Source: Akanthomyces muscarius
Lineage: Eukaryota; Ascomycota; Sordariomycetes; Hypocreales; Cordycipitaceae
Assembly (NCBI RefSeq): GCF_028009165.1
Contig: NC_079246.1
Coordinates: 2,108,001-2,172,000 of the forward strand
Length of the DNA: 64,000 nucleotides
Reading direction: 5' to 3'
Positions within the stretch are counted from its first letter, which is position 1, and the number at the start of each line of letters is the position of its first letter. Both the position numbers and the translations under genes were made by a program. Shown in pieces: positions 1 through 9,199 of the stretch. Under the pieces are notes generated by a model, which saw only the letters and a list, made by a program, of their open reading frames with translations, was not told the origin of the DNA and did no database searches.

Positions 1-673
1 CTACGAATCCTTGCTATTGTCTATAAATTTCAACGGCTTGATCGCCACAGCTCCGGGTTGTACGGCTGCCAACCTGCGCTATCGCTCAATGTTGGTGGCA
101 TCTCCACTGGCGTATTGAATACGAATCCATCGCCACGCAATGGATTGATTGGTCGGGCGAGGTTTGTTCGACGTTTTGTCTGAAAGTGCGACAGCCCAGC
201 CAAGAAAGCGCCGGCCGGGCGACCATCCGTCCGACAGGCCGTGACCGTCTCTGCGCCTCGTCCACCTCCACCTCTCCAGCTGCTGCGGGGAAAGATACGT
301 CCTCAACTTTCCTCGTCCTTCTAATTAGTCAACTTTTTTCTCGCCGATGCCACATCGACAATTAGTAAACAAGTTCGTGTCACTGCTGCCGCCCAATGGC
401 GAGGCTAGCCATGATGTGGGCTGGTGGAGCGATTGTAGGGATCTAGCAATTGGCAAGGTGAGAAGTTGCGGTGATGTGGATTCCCGAGGGGCAGCGGACT
501 TGGGAGGACCATGGTTGCATGTAGAATGGAGGGGCAGCTAGTTGGACAAGTCGACACAAGCGGCTTTGTGTCAATCCCTAGGTCGAGGCAGAAGCAGGCT
601 GGAGGGAAGCTACTGGTAGAGGAAGAGGAGGAGAAGGAGGGGCTTCGTAGGAAGGAGCTTGAGAAGCTCTGTT

Positions 674-680
674 TATATAA
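674..680 (+). promoter_or_regulatory. TATA box of DUF1993 gene
   Basis: The heptamer TATATAA lies 137 nt upstream of the start codon at 817, a usual distance for a fungal TATA box followed by a pyrimidine-rich leader. Confidence 0.55.
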
Positions 681-762
681 ACCTCGGAGCTCGCCCACTT
701 GCATCATTCTCGCCATCAATTGCATCAACTCTCACAAACTTGTTGCTTCCTCACTTACACCC

Positions 763-765
<3 letters not shown>

Positions 766-795
<30 letters not shown>
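766..795 (+). repeat. (AC)15 microsatellite in 5' leader
   Basis: Thirty bases of uninterrupted AC dinucleotide lie between the TATA box and the start codon of the DUF1993 gene, ending 21 nt before ATG. It is very probably transcribed as part of the 5' UTR and likely to vary in length between strains. Confidence 0.9.
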
Positions 796-797
<2 letters not shown>

Positions 798-816
798 CTC
801 ACAACCCGCATTCACT

Positions 817-1326
817 ATGAGCTTCTACGACGTCTCCATTGGCCAGGCCCTCGAGGTCCTCGACAGCCTGACTGCCATCCTCAAGAAGGCCGAGGCCGCC
901 CCCAACGCCGCCACCCTCCCCGAGGCGCGCATCCACGAGGACATGCTCCCTCTCTCGTTCCAGATCTACATTGTCACGGACCTGGGCACCAAGCTTGCCG
1001 CCCGCCTCACCGGCCAGGAGCCCCCCTCCAACGAGAACAACCTGAAGAGCTTTGCCGAGTTCCACGCCCGCATCGCCGAGTCGCGCGCCGCCCTCGAAAA
1101 GGCCGACAAGAACACCATCAACAGCCGCGCCAGCGAGGCCGTCACCGTTGGTCTCGGCCCCGGCAAGTCGGCCCAGATGAACGGCCTCACCTACAACGCC
1201 GGCTACGCCACCCCCAACCTCTACTTCCACCTGGCTACCGCCTACAACATCCTGCGCAAGGAGGGCGTTCCCCTGGGCAAGATGGACTACCTCACCTCGT
1301 TCCTCGGCAAGCATGTTGACCTGTAA
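817..1326 (+). CDS. DUF1993 domain protein
   Basis: Single-exon gene of 169 residues that matches the DUF1993 family over its whole length. The start was chosen at the Met of MSFYDVSIGQALEVLDS, where family proteins begin; the open frame continues upstream through the AC repeat, but that part is non-protein-like leader. Typical family features are the early helix ending in LKKAEA, the motif LPEARIHEDMLPLSFQI, and a C-terminal segment YFHLATAYNILRKEGVPLGKMDYL. No signal peptide or membrane segment is visible, so a soluble cytosolic protein is likely. The family is common in fungi and bacteria as a stand-alone helical protein of about 170 residues; its biochemical role is not established. Codon use is strongly C-ending, which suggests good expression. 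Confidence 0.93.
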   Translation: MSFYDVSIGQALEVLDSLTAILKKAEAAPNAATLPEARIHEDMLPLSFQIYIVTDLGTKLAARLTGQEPPSNENNLKSFAEFHARIAESRAALEKADKNTINSRASEAVTVGLGPGKSAQMNGLTYNAGYATPNLYFHLATAYNILRKEGVPLGKMDYLTSFLGKHVDL

Positions 1327-1707
1327 ATCGGGGCACATGGTTTGGTTCAAAAATAAAATAAACACACAAATAGCATATCATCCTCCTAGTAATAGGAGGA
1401 CACGGCGTGCGTCGCTTGGCATGGATTTGATTGAAATCGGTCTAGTTGCGCAAGACTCTTAAAAGTTGATTTAGCAAAAATATATATTCATACCCCTGAA
1501 GATACTAAAAATCGTCTCTTATCCTCTTTCGTGCTCCTGTCAAGTAATTCCTGTTAGCGAGGTCAGTCGCTGGTCAATTTCCTTTAGTCAGCCAGGCACC
1601 ATGTCCAGGCTGCTACACCCACTCAGGCCACTGTAGTTCGCCGCTCTACAACTCTCTTCTTCTCAAGGACGACAGCTTCGTCAGCCGTGCACATTGACCT
1701 ATCCATT

Positions 1708-2187
1708 ATGGCACACCCATTCATCTGGGCCATGCGTGTAATTCACGCGTTCGAGGTATGCTTTTTCTTGCCCACGGCTACGTTCAGCTCCTCTGCGCAG
1801 CTTGCTGACTCTGTCCACAGGATCGCATCGTCGCTGCTGTATGTCGCCACATCCCCGACTCGCGCCATCTTGCATTTCTAACGAGAGGACAGATTCTTCG
1901 ACAGCCGGGCTTCCATCGCGGCGTTGGCCGCATCCACAAATATATCGACGAGAAACAAAACGGTCGCCACCCGCATGAGCCGCTTGCTCCTGGCGAGGCT
2001 ACCGGTACGCAACAACGATCTCTCAGAGTGTGAACAATTATTGTCGTATTACTATTGCTAACGATTATGTGCAGCGGACCCCAACGCCCCCGAACAGACT
2101 CGCAGCTTCGTCAAGCACTTTGTCGACGAGCTGCGCAACCAAGCACGCGGCAAGCCGACCGACATTGACAAGCCGCCTCACAAATGA
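1708..2187 (+). CDS. small Mrx7-like mitochondrial protein (4 exons)
   Basis: Spliced gene with no long open frame: exons 1708-1755, 1821-1838, 1893-2004 and 2075-2187 give 96 residues. All introns have GT...AG ends, and introns 2 and 3 carry CTAAC branch points. Exon 2 is a microexon of only 18 nt encoding DRIVAA. The product starts MAHPFIWAMRVIHAFEDRIV and contains LRQPGFHRGVGRIHKYID, a pattern I associate with the small fungal Mrx7 family (MIOREX complex component 7, associated with yeast mitochondrial ribosomes). The C-terminal third is polar and ends in KPPHK. The reading frame is kept across all three junctions and the conserved motif spans two of them, which strongly supports the model. 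The family name is less certain than the exon structure. Confidence 0.78.
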
Positions 2188-2416
2188 GGCAACAACCAAG
2201 TTTAAGCACCGAGGCTGCTTTGTGATGCTGAATTGTAGCTGAGCTCTTGGCTTGGCTGCAATACCACCGTCCCTGCCAAGAAATTCCGCTCATCTTTCCT
2301 TACAAGGGCAAGCCACTTTCGAACTGGCGGTGCGAACCACAGCCACGATGCGTCATTGATGCAGATGCTGTGCATACGACTGGACCTTCCCGAACGACCC
2401 GCCGCTAGATCCATAC

Positions 2417-3508
2417 TCAGCCTCCGAGGATAGTACTGACTATGTCGATGCCGTCTAGAACTTCTCCCGTCGTCGTGGAGGATTTTCCAACCATGCGCAG
2501 CTGGACCTTGTTCTTGCCTTGGCCGCTATGCTTGCAGCGCTTGTCGCTCCGCCTCCAGCAATTGCTGCAGAAGTTGGGCTCAAAGCAGCTCTTGCAGTGC
2601 CAGCATAGCATTCCCTCCCTGAGCTTCGCCTTGCAGCCATCGCACTTGAGGCCGAAGCCGAGGTCGCCGTCCTTGTTCTGGTTCTTGAGATCCTTGCCCG
2701 GTTCCAGCTTCGCTGGCGCGACCTCGTGGTAGCAGCGCTGGCCGTGGCCATGGCACGAATCACAGAAAGTGCTGATTCCGAACTCGCACTCGTCGCAGCG
2801 GTAGACAGTGTCTCCTGAGACCAGACCTGTGTCGCAGGCCTGGCAGATCATGGGGTCGAGCATCTCACGCTTTGCCATGGCTTGTGGCGTGTACGGGTTG
2901 TATGCAGCTGCAGGAGGATTCGCCCCCGTCGACTGTGGCGGTGGCCCGGGGGGAGGTGCGACTTCATAGGGAACATGATTTGATGGGGCAGATGACGGCG
3001 GCGGCCCAGGGGGAGGTGCAGCTCCGTAGGAAACGTGGCTTGGTGGGACAATGTTCTGCTGCTGCGTCTGCTGAGGATAGGCTGGTGGTTGCGTCCAAGA
3101 ACTCGCATTTTGGTGAGTAGATGTAGGCGCGGTTTGTGATGGATAGTTTCCCTTTTCCTGGTCAATTAACCACATGGCAACGCAGAATTCATCGCACGAA
3201 AACCTGCCATCGCGAGTGACGTCTGCTTGTTCCCATATATTCGAGAGCACGTGTTTGTGTAGGTGACTGTCGAGGAAAATGATGGCGGCTTCGATGCCCG
3301 TGAGATACGGCTTGCCTTGACATTCTTGGTGGAACATCGCCTCGTAGCGGGCTCTGTTCTCTGCCGGCACGGCCGCAGGTGCGGCGCTCTGTTGTGGTGG
3401 TCGTGGTGGCGGTGGTGGTGGTGCCGGAGACACGGGACGCAACGAGAGTCGGTTCAGGCTACTCAAGAGTCCTCGTGAAGAACTGGAATTATGTTCGCTA
3501 ATCATCAT
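2417..3508 (-). CDS. EH-domain protein with two ZZ-like zinc fingers
   Basis: Single exon of 363 residues if translation starts at MMISEHN; the frame stays open to a Met at 3640 (407 residues), so the start is uncertain. After a Ser-rich start and a proline run, an EH (Eps15 homology) domain follows, with an intact EF-hand loop DVTRDGRFSCDEF. Then comes a long Pro/Gln/Tyr-rich linker with repeated PPPGPPP blocks. The C-terminal third has two cysteine/histidine clusters resembling ZZ-type fingers: CQACDTG...CDECEF...CDSCHGHGQRC, and CDGCKAK...CWHCKSC...CSNCWRRSDKRC. EH domains bind NPF peptides in endocytosis and actin patch assembly; ZZ fingers mediate protein binding. A role as an endocytic or cytoskeletal adaptor is inferred. 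No transmembrane segment is visible. Confidence 0.85.
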   Translation of the reverse strand: MMISEHNSSSSRGLLSSLNRLSLRPVSPAPPPPPPRPPQQSAAPAAVPAENRARYEAMFHQECQGKPYLTGIEAAIIFLDSHLHKHVLSNIWEQADVTRDGRFSCDEFCVAMWLIDQEKGNYPSQTAPTSTHQNASSWTQPPAYPQQTQQQNIVPPSHVSYGAAPPPGPPPSSAPSNHVPYEVAPPPGPPPQSTGANPPAAAYNPYTPQAMAKREMLDPMICQACDTGLVSGDTVYRCDECEFGISTFCDSCHGHGQRCYHEVAPAKLEPGKDLKNQNKDGDLGFGLKCDGCKAKLREGMLCWHCKSCFEPNFCSNCWRRSDKRCKHSGQGKNKVQLRMVGKSSTTTGEVLDGIDIVSTILGG

Positions 3509-3640
3509 TCCGCCGATGTTGGAGTTACTTTTTCTGTTCTGTCGAAAGGTGCTGTATACAGTAGATAGCTGCGCTGTCGTCAAGATTGCAAGTCGCCTGC
3601 CCAGAGTTGGGCTTAAGTACTCGATTAAACTTGACATCAT

Positions 3641-4237
3641 CGATGGCGGCCTCAGAAGACCGTTGCGCTACTCCCAGTTCTCGGGCTTTGCCCAGTTGAG
3701 CACTTTGCTTACAGGCCCAGCGCGGCTGAGACTGTTGGCCGTAGCCGATTGGGCAAATCAGTGCGACAGGACTGCGGCTGGGCGGGCGATGTGGAGAAGG
3801 GCTTGCTATGATCTGCACACTTGTACTTGAATTTCGGCGACTTTTTTTTAACCTTAAGGTCTTCGTCAAGGTGCTGCTCCTTTGTGGTTGGATCTATGGT
3901 CTAATTCTGCCCGGGGTGGCTTGGCTGTCTGCCAAGTGGCTTCCAGTGACGTCTAGATGATATGTGGCTTTGTTGCGCCGCGCCTCGCCGCATTTCTTGA
4001 TGCTGTGGGGATTAAACATTCAGAGGTCTGCAGAATCATGTGCAAGGGAGTTGATTAAATGTTTCAATGTTTTCAGTAAAGCTTCTAACTAAACCAGTAT
4101 TCCGTTCGCGTTAATCACCATCAATTTTCGACCACTAAATATGTCGGCGGGGGGCAAAGGCTCTGTATGTATAAATGTATACTCAGCCGTCACCGATGAT
4201 CCTTTCATGTTATCTGGCTGTTGCTGCCCAGGAAAAT
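3641..4237. other. gene-free spacer between two minus-strand genes
   Basis: No coding region, RNA gene or repeat recognised. It holds the upstream region of the EH-domain gene on its left and the 3' side of the aspartic protease gene on its right. Confidence 0.6.
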
Positions 4238-5486
4238 TCAAGCAGCCTTGGCGAAACCAATGCGGGCGTTGGTGGTGTCGTAAACGGAGTAGTAGTTCTC
4301 GAGGAACTTCTGGCCGATGATGGTGTTGACGCCGCCGGAGCCACCGTCGTTGATCCAGGCATAGTACTTGCCGGACGACAGGCCAAAGAAGCTGTACTGA
4401 GCCTGCGGGACGAGGTACTGGGCGGGCGTGAGGGTAAAGGTGCTCGAGCCGAGCTTGATGCTAAAGTTGGCCGTGGGCTTCTTGGTGAACGAGGCGAGGC
4501 CCGAGCTGGCGTCGTTCTTGCCGCCCGACGCCGACAGGAACTTGCTGTAGGCGGCCGAGGGGATGTAGATGAGCGTCGTGCCGGTGTCGACGATGCCGGT
4601 GGCGCCCGAAGCGAGCACGGTCGAGCCATAGGTGAAGCTGGCGATGCTGACGCCCCAGTACGGAGCGGCGGCGCCGGACTTGAGCGTCGGGACGTAGCTG
4701 ATGCTGCCAGAGTACTTGCTGCTGTCGGCGCCGCCGAGGGTGAGCTCGCCGTTGTTGTCGCTGCTGTCGGAGCCGCTCTCGGGGCTGAAGTAGACGCCGA
4801 GGACCTCGGACGGGATAGAGCCCTGCTTGTACAGGTTGTCGAGGAAGGTCGGGACCGTGTTGGCGTTGGACACGGTGCCCTGGGTCAGGTCGACGGGGCC
4901 GAGGCCAAAGATGCCGTCGACGCCGTTGAAGCCCGACGCGCTGGTGGCGGAGCCGATGGACTGCGACTTGACTGTGAGGCCGCCAAAGGTCACCTTGTCG
5001 GTGTACTCCTCGCCGGAGAACTGGCCGGAGCCGTAGCTGACGGAGACGCGGCCGCCAGTGTCTTTGCCGGTGGAGTGAGGCACGTACGAGCTCTGAGCGC
5101 CGGTCCACGTGTTGGAAGCTGTTTGATACCCGGGTTAGAAAAAGAAGAACGTGGTACAGTGGAGCTTTTTATTCTGCGTGTGCGGTTGCCGACTTACACC
5201 CAGTGTCGACGATGAGGTTCCAGTTGGCATTGCCAATGGCGACAGAGGCAATGTAGCTGACGTCGTCGTTTTCGGCAGGGCCAGAGGCGTCAATGTTGCC
5301 AAACGTCGCCTGGGCGCCGCCGTTGATCTTGTTGATGCGGGCCTGGCCGCGCTGGATGAGGCCGCTGGCAGAGCTGACGTTGATGACATGCTTTAGGGGA
5401 AGAGTGGCGGGCTTGGCAGCCCGCTCAACCGGCGATGCCAAGACGGCATCGGCGGCCACAATGAGTGAGAGGGTGATGAAGCGCAT
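4238..5486 (-). CDS. secreted pepsin-like aspartic protease (family A1)
   Basis: Two exons, 5198-5486 and 4238-5118, joined by a 79-nt intron that falls inside the first catalytic motif: splicing GTAAGT...CAG restores DTGSSNTW exactly. The 389-residue preproprotein starts with a signal peptide (MRFITLSLIVAADAVLASP), then a propeptide of about 60 residues, then the mature enzyme with catalytic aspartates at about D94 (DTGSS) and D274 (DTGTT). The flap SYGSG and the C-terminal NTIIGQKFLENYYSVYD are also typical. Family A1 enzymes such as aspergillopepsin and endothiapepsin are extracellular acid endopeptidases. There is no C-terminal GPI signal, so it should be freely secreted. Alternative: a vacuolar pepsin, but the sequence resembles the secreted group more. 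Confidence 0.95.
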
Positions 5487-5589
5487 GGTTTATAGCTCTC
5501 AAGCTGCAGTGTACTGGGAAATAGTGTTATTGTTGTTGTGCTGATGAGCTGATGTCTGCAATGCCCAAAATCATGGCCAAGGTCGACCG

Positions 5590-5596
5590 TTTTATA
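5590..5596 (-). promoter_or_regulatory. TATA box of aspartic protease gene
   Basis: Read on the minus strand this is TATAAAA, 104 nt upstream of the protease start codon. Confidence 0.6.
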
Positions 5597-5599
5597 GAA

Positions 5600-7268
5600 A
5601 AAGCTGCCCACAGCAAAGCTCAGTCGTCCTTCCATTATGATACAAGCTCCTTCGCATGAAGCTGTTCTAGACATCTTCATCATTGCCGTTCTATCCGGCC
5701 AGAACCAAGAAATTACTATGAAAAAGCTGGTGGCGTGCTATTCGGTGCAAATGGTTGCGTATGATCGTGTGAATCGCTTCCACGGCCGGCCCTCCCACCT
5801 GCCGTATCGGGCAATTCAGCTCTCCAATAGCGGGCACGCATCTGCTGACAGCCATCTCGACCGGTGGCGTTGGCGGCGCCGTCTCCTGCCAAGCCATCGC
5901 GGGCATGCGACCTCGTTGGAGATGGTGCAAGATGCTGATTGTCTGAACCATGGTGGCTTGCTTGAAAGGGGCAGGTATTACTGCAAATGGGGTCCGGCGA
6001 GCTTGCGTCCTATGGCGAGAGGCTGCAGGCCGGTATTTCCATTGGCCAGTCGCGGCGCGCAGAGTGTTTGTGACGAATCCAAGATCCAAAATGGCGTCGC
6101 CGAGCGCGCCCCGGTCGGATAATGCGTTGGCCGACATCAGCCAATGACAGGCGGCAACCTCCGAACCACTTGTCGCCAGCGCGTGGGAATAAGACGTGGC
6201 GCCGCTTTCAACATCTGCCGATGCTCGTTAAATGGCAGTCCTAGTTACACTTGTTGCAAATGCCCACTGGCTAATAGAATATAGGTCTTGAGATAGACCC
6301 GGAGCTCCATAGATAAGTCTGTATGTTCAGCATCATGCGTGCCAGTCAACGCTAGGTCTAGCTTGCAGATGTCAGACTTGCTATTAGTTGCTCCGCTCCA
6401 CCGATAGCACCTACACTGTCGTAATGCAAAGTCTAAACAAAAAGCTGAATATATTGGCTGCAAGAAAGCGCCCTTAGTCTCATCCTCCGTAATGTTTCTT
6501 GCATCGTCTACAGACAATGTAATTGGTGTTGCGCCACAGCAGTTCGCATTTTTAGATTCCGGGCGCACGGCCTTGGCACCTCGGTTACCAGCCGGTTACT
6601 AAATGCTGTATTTATTTACACGCACACTGTATTAAATCTTGTATGTACTGTAAAAGCTCTATTTCTGCAGTTGTGGCTTACTCTAGCCTCTTGAGAATTC
6701 GTTATGATGTGACAGCGAGCACCAGTTACGTCTCAGCCAACGTGCGACTTACAGCAAACCACATGACATACAAAACGCACGGAACACTCAGCGCATTGGG
6801 GAAATCTGGACCTCGCGTGTTTCTACACCAGTCTCGGTAATTATTTCGTTTAGACTTGCAAGGTAATGCGGCTGACCTTGGCCATACATTTCCTGAGACG
6901 ACTTCAGAGCCGTCACAGCCGTCCCGGACCAGGTGAGTTGTTTGGCTACTCGGGGTTTAAGGTTTACACACCGTGCCTTGCGTAAGCGCAACTATCCAAT
7001 CACTCAGCTGAGAATACTCAGACTTCTGATTTACTTAATCTCTGGCGAATCCAGCGGGGAGCCAACGGATTAACAATAGGGAAAACCAAGAACTGTGCTA
7101 GGGCGCAGTGCACTAAAAGCGTGTGCAGTCTTTCCCCGCTCATGGAACCATGGGACTATGTTGGCTGGACTGAATGTAAACAACTGCTAGACCAATTTCT
7201 TCCATTAATACTATAATATAATAAAAGAAATACTATAACACATCAATCATAAGCACCAATAACTGCAG
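5600..7268. other. 1.7 kb gene-free region
   Basis: Open frames such as 5637-6122 (+) and 5691-6137 (-) overlap one another, lack recognisable domains and show no codon bias like the neighbouring genes. The part after 6200 is clearly richer in A and T. No transposon protein, terminal repeat or RNA gene was recognised. Confidence 0.5.
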
Positions 7269-8958
7269 TTAGTAAGTGTAGCGGAAGTCGGGAGCATCAT
7301 CATCGTCATGGCTCTCGGGAACTTTGCCTCCCTTATCCGCCTTGGAGTTGGCAACCTTGAAACCTAAATCGCAGGCCAGAACGAGCAGAATGCTCAAACC
7401 AGCGCATGCCATGCACGCATACATGCCCGGCTTGTAGCCCGTGGCCTTGTCCTGCTCTCTGAAGATGAGACTGCCAGCGATGCCGCCGATGCCGCCAAAG
7501 CCAACCAGCGTGGCGCTGCAAAAGGCGCGCTTCCACTGGCCGCGCAGGTTGTTGGCCTGGAAGGACATGACGGTGGGGACGTTGCAGTTGGCGCCGGCCG
7601 TGACGAGGAAGACACCAAAGTAGCGCACGCCTGCGCTCGGATGCCACGCCATGATGGGCAGGCCGGTCAGGCACAGCAGCATGTTGAAGATGATGAGCGG
7701 GCCGCGGAAGCGGAAGCGGTCGCCGATCCAGCCGCTGGTGAACATGACAATGCCGGCAAAAATGTAGGGCGGCGCGACGAGGCACTGCGCCTGGCCGACG
7801 GAGAAGCCCATGTTGCCGATGAGGAGGAGAGGCATCGTGTAGGCCAGGGCGTAGGTGATGGTGGTCGTGTTGAAGAAGATCATGGCAAACACCCAAATCT
7901 TGATGTCGAGGCTGTGGCGGAAGAACTTCTTGAGGTCGAACTTGGTCACTCCGCCGTCGCCGCGGTCCTTGTTGATGCGCGACACCACCCACCGCAGCTC
8001 GTCCTTGCCCAGGAACCTCCACGTGGGGCGGTCTGAGTCGGGAAAGTCGACGAGGAGCCAGTAGGCAGCAATGGCCAAAGTGACGGTGATGAGACCTTGG
8101 ACGAGGAAGATCCACCTCCAGCCGGTGAGACCGCCTTTTCCGCTGAGTTGCATGAGCTGGTAGAGATATGTCAGTACGTGGTGAGCGAGACACTGAAGGA
8201 GGCGGACGTACACCGTAGCAAAGAACGCCAGAGAAGGCCGAAGCTACACATCCTACAATGTAAAACACAGAGTACCGCTTGCCGATGTCGTCTATTTCAT
8301 GCAATGTCAGTATTTTGTCGAAGATCGAAGGTAAAGGGTTGCAACGCACATCGTGTGTACCAGGTGCTAAGCAAGTACACAGCACTGGGGAAAAAGCCAG
8401 CTTCAAATATGCCTAGAATAGCTCGCAGCGCGGAAAGCTGGGCATGGTTCTTGGTGAAGCCCATGCCCAAAGTGACGACACCCCAGAGAAACGTAATTGT
8501 CGAAAGGTGTCGACGCGGGCCGACAGCACGAATCAGGATGGTCGACGGGGGCTGGAAAATGATGTACGTGATGAAGAAGACGAGATTGGCAATAGCCTGC
8601 GTTTCATGCACAGTTAGCGTTACTAAACTAAAAAATGTATTAGTTGGAAGAAGTTTTTTCATCTTACATATTTGAAGCCAGTAAGTTCCAACTCTTTGGC
8701 CATGCCAGCAATGTTGGCGGCGCTCATGTTGACTCTGTCCATGAGGCTGACGCAGTACAGGGCACCCACAGTGAGCACAAGACGGCGATCAATACGCTTG
8801 ATGATGTTGTGCTGCTGCTCTTCCGTGAAGCCGCAGTTGTCGTCGTCGGAGCCGCCATCTGCCAGCGCACTGCCATGCTTCTCTAGATGATAGACATCTG
8901 TCGTCTCTTTTTCTCCGGCGTCAGCCTGGTTGTAATCGGGAGGAGGCATTTTTTCCAT
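7269..8958 (-). CDS. MFS transporter, anion:cation symporter (Dal5-like) family
   Basis: Four exons, 8668-8958, 8350-8596, 8212-8291 and 7269-8156, give 501 residues in frame. Each junction restores a conserved family segment: LTGFKY|AIANLVFF, LLSTWYT(R)|Y DIGKRYSVFY, and VLCYG|LMQLSGKGG. Residues 1-50 are acidic and cytosolic, followed by about 12 membrane helices; the family segments RRLVLTVGALYCVSLMDRVNMSAANIAG and GLTGWRWIFLVQG are present. ACS-family members in fungi import small organic anions such as allantoate, nicotinate, pantothenate or dipeptides at the plasma membrane; the substrate cannot be read here. The tail is polar and acid-rich. No pathway genes lie next to it. Confidence 0.94.
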
Positions 8959-9127
8959 TCTGCTTTAGGATTGCGAGGCCAAACTGGGGGAGGGGGAGGA
9001 AGCCGCCGATGCAAAGGACGCAAGGTTGCTGTCTTCAAAAGAAAGCGGGATGGAGGAGGTGAGACTTCAAGATATGAGTGAGCACAAAGCCGGGGGTGCA
9101 CAGAGGGTCGCGGCAAGCAGACCGTCT

Positions 9128-9134
9128 CTTTATA
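9128..9134 (-). promoter_or_regulatory. TATA box of MFS transporter gene
   Basis: TATAAAG on the minus strand, 170 nt upstream of the transporter start codon, in a purine-rich context. Confidence 0.5.
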
Positions 9135-9199
9135 GTTGTTTGCTCTGGGTTCAAGGTACGAAAGAGCAAACTCGCTCGCGTGAGACATGTCTCTACCCC

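Larger units (their letters stand above)
1..816. other. gene-free left edge and upstream region of DUF1993 gene
   Basis: No coding region could be supported here. The open frames are short, overlap on both strands and resemble no known family. The right part is the presumed promoter and 5' leader of the DUF1993 gene, with a TATA box near 674 and an AC dinucleotide run just before the start codon. Confidence 0.6.

Noticed and set aside
4175..5215. 346-codon open frame on the plus strand
   Set aside because: It is antisense to the aspartic protease exons. Its Val/Gly/Ala/Glu/Asp-rich product comes from the codon bias of the real gene and matches no family.
5637..6137. Overlapping frames of 148-161 codons on both strands
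   Set aside because: No conserved motif and no splice partners; bias differs from the true genes.
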